A model generated the notes under the pieces. That model had not been told where the DNA came from and searched no databases. It saw only the letters and a list, made by a program, of their open reading frames with translations. A DNA stretch of 29,310 bases from JBOIBN01 sp050739575. Lineage in GTDB: Bacteria > Pseudomonadota > Gammaproteobacteria > JAKDMP01. Position 1 is the first letter of the stretch. Each line of letters begins with the position of its first letter. Positions 16,177-22,868 of this stretch are shown piece by piece. The translations under genes and the position numbers were made by a program. The stretch spans positions 1-29,310 of the forward strand of contig JBOIBN010000032.1 of NCBI GenBank assembly GCA_050739575.1. The letters run 5' to 3'.

Positions 16177-16638
16177 TCAGCCCCGTGATTTGGTCCGGTG
16201 GCTGCCCGCTTCGGCTCGCGAACCGATGGCAAGCCGGTTCCAGCCGTTGATGGCTATCACCGCCAGCGTGAGGTTGACCAGCTCGTGCTCGTCGAAGTGC
16301 TGTTTGACATGTTCGTACACCACGTCCGGCACATGGCCGTCCGCCACCCGGGTCACCGCCTCGGTCCAATCGAGTGCAGCGCGTTCGCGTTCCGTATAAA
16401 ACGGCGCTTCGCGCCAGGCGTCGAGCACGTAAAGTCGTTGCTCGGTTTCGCCGGCGGCACGCGCGTCCTTGCTGTGCATGTCCAGACAATACGCGCAGCC
16501 GTTGATCTGCGAGGCGCGCATTTTCACCAGTTCCAGCAGCGGCGGTTCGAGACCGCAGCCGCGCAGATGGATTTCGAGATCGCGCAGGGCCTGGATGCCC
16601 GCGTGTCCCGTCGTGGGATATGTGAATCGGCGTTGCAT
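16177..16638 (-). CDS. AhpD-like carboxymuconolactone decarboxylase family protein
   Basis: A 153-residue cytoplasmic protein of the AhpD/CMD superfamily. The redox motif is C-A-Y-C in I-N-G-C-A-Y-C-L-D-M-H-S-K-D, with the flanking K-M-R-A-S-Q upstream and the downstream R-E-R-A-A-L-D-W-T-E-A-V-T helix. Members of this subgroup are predicted alkylhydroperoxidases; the true substrate is not known. GAGG eight bases before the ATG supports the start. It lies upstream of the TrmB-type gene on the same strand and diverges from the PEP mutase-like gene. Confidence 0.88.
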   Translation of the reverse strand: MQRRFTYPTTGHAGIQALRDLEIHLRGCGLEPPLLELVKMRASQINGCAYCLDMHSKDARAAGETEQRLYVLDAWREAPFYTERERAALDWTEAVTRVADGHVPDVVYEHVKQHFDEHELVNLTLAVIAINGWNRLAIGSRAEAGSHRTKSRG

Positions 16639-16749
16639 GACGGATGCCTCTATGTATGTTTGATGACGTTATTTTAAATCCGGGCAGCGTGTTCGGGGGT
16701 GCCGCAGCGTTATGATTGAACGGTTGAATGCAGAACGCAAGAGGTTGTC

Positions 16750-17592
16750 ATGGTTGCGACTCAGCACGAAAAGGCCCTCCGCTTCCGGGCATTACACGAG
16801 GGATCAAAGCCGTTTCTCATACCCAATCCTTGGGACGCGGGATCCGCGCGTATTCTCGCCGGGCTCGGCTTTCCGGCGCTGGCGACTTCCAGCGGCGCTT
16901 CGGCGGGCGTGTTTGGCCGCCGCGACGGAGAGATTTCATGTGCCGAGGCGCTTGCGCTTGCACGCGCTGTTGTCGAGGCGACCGATCTGCCGGTGTCGGC
17001 CGATTTGGAGAAGGGCTTCGGCGACGCGCCGGATACAGTGGCGGAAACAATCCGTCTCGCCGCCAGCACGGGTTTGGTGGGCGGTTCCATCGAGGACTCG
17101 ACCGGCGATTCCGCACGACCGCAGTATGCGTTCGACCTCGCCGTCGCCCGTGTCGAGGCAGCGGCAGCCACTGCGCACTCGCTGGATTTTCCGTTCACGC
17201 TGACCGCACGCGCCGAGAATTTCGTCTGCGGCAACCCGGATCTCGACGACACCATCCGGCGCTTGCAAGCGTATGAACGCGCCGGTGCGGATGTGCTCTT
17301 CGCGATTGGCCTGCCCGATCTTGCCGCCGTGCGCACGGTGTGCGCGAGCGTATCGAAGCCGGTCAACTTCATGGCCGGCATACCCGGCAAGTCTTTTACC
17401 GTCGCCGAACTCGAAGCGGCCGGCGTGCGCCGAATCAGCCTCGGAACCTCGCTTTACCGCAGTGCGATGAGCGGTCTCGTCGAGGCCGCACGCGAGGTCA
17501 AAGACCGGGGCAGCTTCGGCTATCTCGACGACTTGTTCGCGGGCTCGGCGCTGAACGAACTCATGCGCACCGGTGCGGGTACGGCGCACTGA
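16750..17592 (+). CDS. Isocitrate lyase/PEP mutase-family enzyme
   Basis: A 280-residue cytoplasmic TIM-barrel enzyme. I-P-N-P-W-D-A-G-S-A opens the barrel, the metal-binding S-A-D85-L-E87-K-G-F-G-D and G-G-S-I-E115-D motifs follow, and T-A-R-A-E-N-F and P-V-N-F-M-A-G complete the family pattern. The K-K-C-G-H catalytic loop of true isocitrate lyase is absent, so C-C or C-P bond chemistry on another small acid (2-methylisocitrate-, oxaloacetate- or phosphonopyruvate-like) is possible. The substrate cannot be told. AAGAGG precedes the ATG. It diverges from the AhpD-like gene across 111 bases. Confidence 0.88.
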   Translation: MVATQHEKALRFRALHEGSKPFLIPNPWDAGSARILAGLGFPALATSSGASAGVFGRRDGEISCAEALALARAVVEATDLPVSADLEKGFGDAPDTVAETIRLAASTGLVGGSIEDSTGDSARPQYAFDLAVARVEAAAATAHSLDFPFTLTARAENFVCGNPDLDDTIRRLQAYERAGADVLFAIGLPDLAAVRTVCASVSKPVNFMAGIPGKSFTVAELEAAGVRRISLGTSLYRSAMSGLVEAAREVKDRGSFGYLDDLFAGSALNELMRTGAGTAH

Positions 17593-17648
17593 CCGATGTG
17601 CGGCAGCGTTAAGGGCGAGTCCTGCACGCGATCGGTTGGCTGCGCGCG

Positions 17649-17691
17649 TTGACTTGAATCAACGACTATCGCGCGCCCGATCTTTTATGAT
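17649..17691 (+). promoter_or_regulatory. FNR/DNR-type promoter of the second AhpD-like gene
   Basis: TTGACTTGAATCAA at 17649-17662 fits TTGAY-N4-RTCAA. TATGAT at 17686-17691 begins 23 bases after the box, the class II arrangement. Transcription would start near 17697, which supports the ATG at 17722 and excludes the GTG at 17698. Confidence 0.8.
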
Positions 17692-17721
17692 TAATGGGTG
17701 TCGTCATTCAGGAGCAAGACC

Positions 17722-18066
17722 ATGGGCCATTCGCTATATCCGGAAAGTTCTCCCCACATCGCCGAGCGGCGCAAGGCGCTTGCGCCCAAGCAACTGGCCG
17801 CCTTTCAGGCCTTCAGCCGCGAGGCGTTCGCGGACGGCGCGCTGCCCGCTGCGACCAAACAGTTGATCGCCGTCGCGGTCGCGCACACTACCCAGTGCCC
17901 GTATTGCATACACGGCCATACGCGCGGCGCCCACCGCGCCGGTGCGACCGACGAGCAGATCATGGAGGCGATCTGGGTCGCCGCCGAGATGCGCGCCGGC
18001 GCTGCCTATGCGCATTCTACGCTCGCTCTCGACGAACTCGACCGCATGGAGAAGAAGAAAGACTAA
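17722..18066 (+). CDS. AhpD-like carboxymuconolactone decarboxylase family protein (NO regulon)
   Basis: A 114-residue cytoplasmic protein with the AhpD core: C-P-Y-C in T-Q-C-P-Y-C-I-H-G-H-T-R-G-A-H-R-A-G-A, followed by the helix E-Q-I-M-E-A-I-W-V-A-A-E-M. AhpD proteins use the two cysteines and a nearby His for peroxidase or disulfide-reductase chemistry. AGGAG sits eight bases before the ATG. Its own FNR/DNR-type promoter makes it a member of the NO/low-oxygen regulon, which suggests a role against nitrosative or peroxide damage. The exact substrate is unknown. It is distinct in length and sequence from the 153-residue AhpD-like protein 1.1 kb upstream. Confidence 0.88.
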   Translation: MGHSLYPESSPHIAERRKALAPKQLAAFQAFSREAFADGALPAATKQLIAVAVAHTTQCPYCIHGHTRGAHRAGATDEQIMEAIWVAAEMRAGAAYAHSTLALDELDRMEKKKD

Positions 18067-18067
18067 C

Positions 18068-18122
18068 CGCAGAGATCGCAGAGAAATAATAAGAATTTTG
18101 AATTATCTCCGCGATCTCTGCG
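18068..18122. terminator. Large hairpin between convergent genes
   Basis: CGCAGAGATCGC (18068-18079) and GCGATCTCTGCG (18111-18122) are perfect 12-base complements; inner GAGA/TCTC and TAAT/ATTA can extend the stem. It begins just after the AhpD-like stop and precedes the fdxA stop on the other strand, so it probably terminates both transcripts. The CGCAGAG unit resembles dispersed palindromic repeats. Confidence 0.65.
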
Positions 18123-18174
18123 CGCTCTACGGTGAACGTCTTGCCTGGTGTGCGGATTGATTATGGCGAGGGAA

Positions 18175-18504
18175 TTATTCGCCTCGGTCCAGCAAGGGGA
18201 GTTTTCCGGATTTTCCATTCCACTCGTCGGCACCCGCTGGCGCGTCTATCTTTTCGGAAATCACCGGCCAGCGCTTCGCAAGCTCTTCGTTGATGGCAAA
18301 GAATTCCTGCTGGTCCGCGGGCACGTCGTCGTCGGGGAAGATCGCGTTTGCGGGACATTCCTCGACGCAGAGCGTGCAGTCTATGCATTCGTCGGGATCT
18401 ATCACGAGAAAATTCGGTCCCTCGTGAAAGCAATCGACAGGACAGACTTCCACACAATCGGTGTACTTGCATTTGATGCAGTTTTCGGTAACCACATGAG
18501 TCAT
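18175..18504 (-). CDS. fdxA: Seven-iron ferredoxin
   Basis: A 109-residue soluble electron carrier. Cys9, Cys12, Cys17, Cys21-Pro form the first motif and Cys40, Cys43, Cys46, Cys50-Pro the second, with the extra Cys25. By comparison with Azotobacter ferredoxin I, Cys9, Cys17 and Cys50 would hold a [3Fe-4S] cluster and Cys21, Cys40, Cys43 and Cys46 a [4Fe-4S] cluster. The length and acidic C-terminal extension match FdxA. AAGGTG lies upstream of the ATG. It is driven on the minus strand by the FNR/DNR box at 18561-18574. Its redox partner is not evident; the nearby Rieske protein, or an enzyme elsewhere in the genome, is possible. Confidence 0.95.
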   Translation of the reverse strand: MTHVVTENCIKCKYTDCVEVCPVDCFHEGPNFLVIDPDECIDCTLCVEECPANAIFPDDDVPADQQEFFAINEELAKRWPVISEKIDAPAGADEWNGKSGKLPLLDRGE

Positions 18505-18531
18505 GGACCGTCACCTTCGAGAATCCGTGAG

Positions 18532-18606
18532 ATTGTAAGTCAAAAACCGAACGGCCTACCTTGACTTGAATCAAGGGAGTTATGCCAACTACTTGAGGTT
18601 TATACT
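18532..18606. promoter_or_regulatory. FNR/DNR box between divergent fdxA and the 72-residue gene
   Basis: TTGACTTGAATCAA occupies 18561-18574. On the minus strand TACAAT at 18537-18532 lies 23 bases from it, the class II distance, and serves fdxA. On the plus strand TTTATA/TATACT at 18599-18606 lies 24-26 bases away, immediately before the ATG of the 72-residue gene. One symmetric box may therefore serve both directions. Confidence 0.75.
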
Positions 18607-18612
18607 TTTGTC

Positions 18613-18831
18613 ATGCGTGAGATTCAAGACGAACTGGGCCGGCGCTGGCAAGTCGCCGTCGCGTTCGGTTCCTATGGCGAGCAGTGCATGGTCTTCTCGT
18701 GCATGGTGGGGGATGAACTGCGAACTGCGCCGATGCAGGCAGCGACTCAGCGCGAGGGGGAAGTCGAATTAGCGGGTTTGACTGATGCCGCATTACACGA
18801 TCGTCTAAGCCAGGCGCAGCCGTGGCAATGA
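18613..18831 (+). CDS. Small conserved-looking protein of unknown function
   Basis: A 72-residue protein that I do not recognise. It opens M-R-E-I-Q-D-E-L-G-R-R-W-Q-V-A-V-A-F-G-S-Y-G, looks like a small beta-rich domain, and contains two cysteines (Cys25, Cys30). There is no signal peptide or membrane segment. No ribosome site is found at normal spacing: GAGG is 14 bases from the ATG and the likely -10 is less than 10 bases away, so the message may be nearly leaderless, or a later start may be used. Its position behind a shared FNR/DNR box, facing away from fdxA, ties it to the NO regulon. Confidence 0.65.
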   Translation: MREIQDELGRRWQVAVAFGSYGEQCMVFSCMVGDELRTAPMQAATQREGEVELAGLTDAALHDRLSQAQPWQ

Positions 18832-18850
18832 GCGAGGCAGTGAAGACCGA

Positions 18851-18892
18851 TTGACCTGAGTCAAGGTCGCGTCGGATTGGCTTGCTTACAGT
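18851..18892 (+). promoter_or_regulatory. FNR/DNR-type promoter of the four-helix membrane protein
   Basis: TTGACCTGAGTCAA at 18851-18864 fits TTGAY-N4-RTCAA. TACAGT at 18887-18892 begins 22 bases after the box, placing the box near -41.5. The open reading frame begins at 18929, leaving a leader of about 30 bases. Confidence 0.78.
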
Positions 18893-18928
18893 CGTGTCTG
18901 TAAGGCAGATCGAGGGTAAGTACGGGCA

Positions 18929-19381
18929 ATGACCACGTTCAATGTGCTGCTGGCCCTGCATGTGCTGGGTGTCGTGTGGTGGATCGGCGGGGTCGCTCTG
19001 GTGACCGCCGTTTTACTGCCGATGTTCGGGCGCCTGCCGGATCAGGAGCGGATCGAGAGAATCAAGCAGTTCGAACATCGTTTCGCCATCCAGGCACGGA
19101 TCGCCGTGCTGCTTGTGGGCATTACCGGATTCTGGATGCTCGCCCTCACGGGTGGGCTTGCACGTTTGAGCTTCGCCCACGGCTGGTGGCTGGACCTGAT
19201 GATTCTGGTGTGGGCACTTTTCGCGCTGATGCTTTTTGTCGCCGAACCGCTGCGCCTGCCGGCGCGTATAGGACTCATGCGCCGACGCCACGGCTTTCTG
19301 CTGCTGCACGCCGTCATGTTGGCACTCGCGCTCGCTGCCATCGCCTGCGGTGTGATCGGCAGTCGTGGAGGTTTCGGATAG
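18929..19381 (+). CDS. Four-helix integral membrane protein (CopD-like)
   Basis: A 150-residue inner-membrane protein with four hydrophobic helices at about residues 5-30, 53-74, 86-106 and 125-145. L-H-V-L-G-V-V-W-W-I-G-G in helix 1, the conserved-looking H50 before helix 2, and R-R-R-H-G before the last helix resemble CopD/DUF2269-type membrane proteins, some of which bind haem or copper through histidines. Its own FNR/DNR promoter places it in the NO regulon. A role in haem or electron transfer near NorB is inference; no family assignment is firm. Confidence 0.78.
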   Translation: MTTFNVLLALHVLGVVWWIGGVALVTAVLLPMFGRLPDQERIERIKQFEHRFAIQARIAVLLVGITGFWMLALTGGLARLSFAHGWWLDLMILVWALFALMLFVAEPLRLPARIGLMRRRHGFLLLHAVMLALALAAIACGVIGSRGGFG

Positions 19382-19395
19382 GCCGTTTAACCCTG

Positions 19396-19632
19396 CTAAG
19401 AGTTTGCCTGGGTACGGCCGATTTCGACCTGCCAGGTGTCGGGGCCTTCCTTGACGTAAGTCCACTCATAGCCACCCGCGCAGTTCGTTTCGAACTGGCG
19501 GTGCAGCGGGACGGGATCGTGATCGGCGATCAGCAGGAAGCTGTCTCCGGAGTCCAGTGCGTCGTAGGTCTCGAAAATTATGCGATGGCGGTCCATCGGC
19601 ATGATGGTGCGAACGTCAATTACTTTGGCCAT
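19396..19632 (-). CDS. DUF2249 protein
   Basis: A 78-residue soluble protein with the DUF2249 pattern: V-I-D-V-R-T-I-M-P-M-D-R-H-R-I-I-F, L-D-S-G-D-S-F-L-L-I-A-D-H-D-P-V-P-L, and a C-terminal W-T-Y-V-K-E-G-P-D-T-W-Q-V-E-I. Folded like SirA/TusA proteins, DUF2249 often occurs beside or fused to hemerythrin domains and in denitrification clusters; the function is unknown. AAGGAGG before the ATG is a strong ribosome site. No FNR-type box is seen directly upstream. It converges with the four-helix membrane gene. Confidence 0.88.
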   Translation of the reverse strand: MAKVIDVRTIMPMDRHRIIFETYDALDSGDSFLLIADHDPVPLHRQFETNCAGGYEWTYVKEGPDTWQVEIGRTQANS

Positions 19633-19698
19633 GTGAAACCTCCTTGGTTGTGACTCAATATGGAGACTTGGGTGGAAGCTTGCGTTTCCACATCTACT

Positions 19699-19732
19699 CT
19701 CCCCTTTGCTCGCGTTAGCGAGGAAGGGGGAG
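19699..19732. repeat. Strong hairpin between the Rieske and DUF2249 genes
   Basis: The arms at 19699-19713 and 19718-19732 pair over about 15 bases with one mismatch and a GTTA loop. It lies 69 bases beyond the Rieske stop on the minus strand. There is no T-run, so it may be a REP-like palindrome or an mRNA-stabilising structure rather than a classic terminator. Confidence 0.5.
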
Positions 19733-19800
19733 CCGGTGGGGGATCAGAAAAACGATCGCGGCGGGGACCGCTGCTCCTACCCCTTTGAGTGCGCCGTTAT

Positions 19801-20118
19801 TTATTCGCGGTCGTCACATATCTCGATTGCATTCCCGCGTACGCGCACGGGGAAACTGTGCACACTCTCGTAGGCGGGCGCCTTGAGCGCTTCGCCGGTG
19901 CGGATCGAAAACTCGGCGAAATGACGTGGGCACACGGCCCGATCGCCGTCCACCCAGCCGCCGGAAATGTCGCCGCCGTCGTGGGTGCAGACGTCCTCGA
20001 TGGCGAAATACTCTCCGCCCAGGTTGTAAACGGCTACGTCCGCATCGTCAAGCACGACGACCTTGGACGACTTGTCGGCGATCTCGCCCAGTCTTGCAAC
20101 CTGCACCCATTGCGTCAC
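19801..20118 (-). CDS. Rieske [2Fe-2S] ferredoxin-like protein (GTG start)
   Basis: A 105-residue soluble Rieske protein of the NirD/ferredoxin type. The cluster ligands are in C-T-H-D-G-G and C-P-R-H-F (two Cys, two His). There is no leader or membrane anchor. The open frame extends upstream to a TTG at 20190, but that codon sits inside the FNR/DNR box and before the predicted transcription start near 20143. I chose the in-frame GTG at 20118, which gives the usual start V-T-Q-W-V-Q-V-A and the usual length. The ribosome site is weak. A role delivering electrons within the NO cluster is inferred from position. Confidence 0.85.
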   Translation of the reverse strand: MTQWVQVARLGEIADKSSKVVVLDDADVAVYNLGGEYFAIEDVCTHDGGDISGGWVDGDRAVCPRHFAEFSIRTGEALKAPAYESVHSFPVRVRGNAIEICDDRE

Positions 20119-20148
20119 GACGATTGCCCGGATTTTCCAAACGTGCGC

Positions 20149-20190
20149 AGTATGCCGCGCAATGAAGGTTTTTTCCTTGACTTGCGTCAA
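20149..20190 (-). promoter_or_regulatory. FNR/DNR-type promoter of the Rieske gene
   Basis: TTGACTTGCGTCAA at 20177-20190 (read on the plus strand) is a two-half-site box. CATACT reads on the minus strand at 20154-20149, 22 bases beyond the box. The box lies 36 bases after the norB stop, so this is a separate promoter from that of norB. Confidence 0.75.
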
Positions 20191-20225
20191 GGCTGCCCGT
20201 CATGTTGCTGCGGCGACGTTCGGTT

Positions 20226-22565
20226 CTATGCGTCAGGCATCTCGGGCCGTCTTGTCCGCGCACGGCGCATGAAGTTGGGCAGAAACGGGCCCATTTTTAT
20301 CAGAAAGTCCACTGACATGAGCACGGCGCCGGCGGAGAACACCACATCGCCCGGGAAGCGCAGCCATTGCCAGATGAGCGTCGTGTTGTAGAACTTGAGA
20401 CTGCGCGCATAGGCGTAGCCGTGTTCATAGACCGCCTGGAGCTGAGGCCAGCCGATGGGGAAGAAGTTGAGGGCGATCCACAACACCAGGCCGCCGTTGT
20501 ATAGCCAGAACGCCCATATCCCGGGTTTGTCGCTCCATTTGTAACGGTCGCCCGCCGCGTAGCGCAGGCAGAAGTACATAAGACCGAGTGCCATCAACCC
20601 GAAGGCGCCGAACAGTGCGGTGTGCGCATGCAGCAACGTAAGGAAGGTGCCGTGCTCGTAGTAGTTCACGAGCGGCGCGTTGAGCGTGCCGCCGCCGAAC
20701 ACGCCGGCGCCCATGAAGTTCCAGAACGCCGAACCCCAGATGAATAGAAATACCAGCTTGTAACGAAAGGTTTTGCCCTCTTCTTTGATGCGGCGGTACT
20801 GGTGCGAGGCTTCGACGACGAGCAGGAGCAGTGGCATCACCTCGATGAAGGAGAATACGCTGCCGACCGAGACCCACATGCCCGGTTCGCCCACCCAGTA
20901 GAGATGATGGCCGGTGCCGAGCAGGCCGCCGAGAAAGATGAGGATCACGTCGAACAGCGCGGTTCGCGTGGCGAGCTTGCGCGAGACGAGACCGGTCGCC
21001 ATGAGTATCCAAGCGAGCATCATGGTGAAGAAGAACTCGAAGGATTGTTCCACCCATAAATGCACGACCCACCAGCGCCAGAAGTCGGTGATGGTAAAGG
21101 AATGGTTGATGCCGGTGAGCGGGATCATGCCGAACCAGTAGAGGATCGCAATGTTCATAGTGCTCGCCCAAAGCAGATGCTCGATGCGGATGGTTCCGGT
21201 CCAGAAGCGTCGCGTGGCATCCTTGAAGTCCATCATCCGCGGCCAGATCGCGCGCGCCATCATCAGGCTCCACAGAAGCAGACCCGCGAAGAAACCGATC
21301 TGCCAAAGGCGGCCGAGTTCGAGGTAGGAGAGCCCCTGGTTGCCGACCCAGAACCAGCCCTGCTTGATCCAGCCCATGATGCCCATGTAATCGCCGATCA
21401 GGGCGCCGGCTACCACGGCGAGGGTGACCCAGAACAGCGTCGCGTTCATCCAGCCTTGGCCGCGCCCCTCGCGCCCGGCGATGAGCGGCGCAACGAAGAG
21501 GCCGGAGCCGAGCCAGGCGAGTCCGATCCACACGATGGCGCCCTGCAAGTGCACGTCGCGCAGGAACTGGAACGGCACGAGGTGGCCGATGTCGATGCCG
21601 TAGAAGCTGACCCGTTCCGAATAGGAATGCGCCATCATTGTTCCGGCGACGATCTGCAGGAGAAACACTGCCGCCACCGCCAGAATGTAAAGGGCGACGG
21701 CGCGCTGTCCGGGCGTGATCGGCTTGAACTCGCGGATCAGCATGCGGGGTTCGCCCGCGTCGCGGTTGATCCAGTGTACGAAGCCGAACACGACCAGCCC
21801 GAACAGGGCGAAGGTGATCATGATGGAAATCCACGTCCACAGGAAGGTGCCGTGGGTCGGAACGTTGCCGACGAGGGGCTCGAAGGGCCAGTTCTGGGTC
21901 CAGGAAGCATCGATATGGGGCCGGCGGGCGACGGTGGTAATCGCCGAATAGATGACGAAATCGGCCGCCTGCTGTGCGCTCGCCGGGGTCAGGCTGTAGG
22001 CGCGGGTATAACCTTTTTCGAAATCGCTGGTGAGAATGAAGTGCGATATCTCGGCTTGTGTTTTCCGTATTGCCTGCGCGACCGGCGCGGAAACGACCAG
22101 ACGCTTGTCCCACAGGTGCAGCCCCTGCAGATCCTTCTGCATCGCATCCTTGACCACCGCCTGGGGGCCGATACCCAGTTCGGCATAGGGCTTGCCGTAA
22201 CGGTGGGCGGCAATGGCGTCGGCCGTCAGATGCGCGAGCCGCACCAGATACTCGGCCGTCCAGTCCTCGCCGAAGTACGAGCCCATGCCGTAGATGCTGC
22301 CGTAGTCGCCCAGATTCGCCTGCTGAAAGGCGCCCTTGCCGGCGACAATGTCGTCACCTGTGAATAAAACGGCGCCGTTCGGCGCGACAAACTGTTCAGG
22401 TTGCGGTGGGGCGTACTGGTAGGTGACATAGGCACCGTAGGCGAGCGCCCCGAGCGTTACTATGCCGACGATAAAAAGAACCCATTTCAGAAGAGTACTG
22501 ATCCGGTCGTTATCCGCTACTCGCAATTCTTCGTCGCTTTCTCTCATTGCGCCGCTTTCCAGCAT
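20226..22565 (-). CDS. norB: Quinol-dependent nitric oxide reductase (qNor)
   Basis: A 779-residue inner-membrane enzyme that reduces 2 NO to N2O with electrons from quinol. It has the long fused N-terminal region typical of qNor, resembling NorC without a haem c motif. FeB ligands are visible: His502 and Glu506 in V-H-L-W-V-E, and His553-His554 in G-T-G-H-H-L-Y-W-V-G. Glu510 and Glu575 match conserved acids, and His646/His648 in L-L-H-A-H-T match haem ligands. The quinol-site His313, Glu317 and Phe321 are kept (A-H-S-Y-S-E...F). The residues between the two glutamates are Q-S-F, where I expect G-F-F or G-V-W. AAGGAG lies seven bases before the ATG. Expression is from the promoter at 22766-22807. 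Confidence 0.96.
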   Translation of the reverse strand: MLESGAMRESDEELRVADNDRISTLLKWVLFIVGIVTLGALAYGAYVTYQYAPPQPEQFVAPNGAVLFTGDDIVAGKGAFQQANLGDYGSIYGMGSYFGEDWTAEYLVRLAHLTADAIAAHRYGKPYAELGIGPQAVVKDAMQKDLQGLHLWDKRLVVSAPVAQAIRKTQAEISHFILTSDFEKGYTRAYSLTPASAQQAADFVIYSAITTVARRPHIDASWTQNWPFEPLVGNVPTHGTFLWTWISIMITFALFGLVVFGFVHWINRDAGEPRMLIREFKPITPGQRAVALYILAVAAVFLLQIVAGTMMAHSYSERVSFYGIDIGHLVPFQFLRDVHLQGAIVWIGLAWLGSGLFVAPLIAGREGRGQGWMNATLFWVTLAVVAGALIGDYMGIMGWIKQGWFWVGNQGLSYLELGRLWQIGFFAGLLLWSLMMARAIWPRMMDFKDATRRFWTGTIRIEHLLWASTMNIAILYWFGMIPLTGINHSFTITDFWRWWVVHLWVEQSFEFFFTMMLAWILMATGLVSRKLATRTALFDVILIFLGGLLGTGHHLYWVGEPGMWVSVGSVFSFIEVMPLLLLVVEASHQYRRIKEEGKTFRYKLVFLFIWGSAFWNFMGAGVFGGGTLNAPLVNYYEHGTFLTLLHAHTALFGAFGLMALGLMYFCLRYAAGDRYKWSDKPGIWAFWLYNGGLVLWIALNFFPIGWPQLQAVYEHGYAYARSLKFYNTTLIWQWLRFPGDVVFSAGAVLMSVDFLIKMGPFLPNFMRRARTRRPEMPDA

Positions 22566-22577
22566 TGCTCCACTCCT

Positions 22578-22736
22578 TCAATCTGCAACCATGAGTCTGG
22601 AATGACCGCTGCTCTGAGAGAGGCGGTCGCAGGTTCGGGTAACGGAAATCGTATCGGTAGGACTCGGGCGGCGATTTATGGCGATGGCAGAGAATAACCA
22701 GCCATCGGATGCGTTAACGTCCGCGACGATCGCCAT
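22578..22736 (-). CDS. Possible small leader ORF coupled to norB
   Basis: A 52-codon frame begins at an ATG preceded by GAGGGAG in the norB leader and ends at a TGA only 12 bases before the norB start; that stop lies directly against the norB ribosome site. The product (opening M-A-I-V-A-D-V-N-A-S-D-G-W-L-F) resembles no family I know and has no helix or signal. The geometry would allow translational coupling. It may equally be a chance frame in a leader of about 195 bases. Confidence 0.3.
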   Translation of the reverse strand: MAIVADVNASDGWLFSAIAINRRPSPTDTISVTRTCDRLSQSSGHSRLMVAD

Positions 22737-22765
22737 GATCTCCCTCTGCCGCAGGAGGCAGGCGA

Positions 22766-22807
22766 AGTATAAGTGACGCATTGCGGCAATGTCTTGATCC
22801 AGATCAA
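22766..22807 (-). promoter_or_regulatory. FNR/DNR-type promoter of norB
   Basis: TTGATCCAGATCAA at 22794-22807 is a near-perfect FNR/DNR box. TATACT reads on the minus strand at 22771-22766, 22 bases beyond it. The predicted start near 22760 gives norB an untranslated leader of about 195 bases, within the 303-base interval between the DNR gene and norB. Confidence 0.85.
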
Positions 22808-22868
22808 GATGCGCTTTCAAATCCCCGCGCGGAAAATCAGGTGCTGATTAGAGTCGTGTCGCGACTCT

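Noticed and set aside
16716..16731. TTGAACGGTTGAA upstream of the PEP mutase-like gene
   Set aside because: The half-sites are direct rather than inverted, so it is not an FNR/DNR box.
20425..22367. Long open frames of 435-562 codons overlapping norB on both strands
   Set aside because: GC-rich codon bias keeps alternative frames open; these show no motifs and norB is unambiguous.
20226..22565. norB as a nitric oxide dismutase (Nod)
   Set aside because: Nod proteins have altered FeB-site and quinol-site residues; here His502, Glu506, His553, His554, His313 and Glu317 are all kept.
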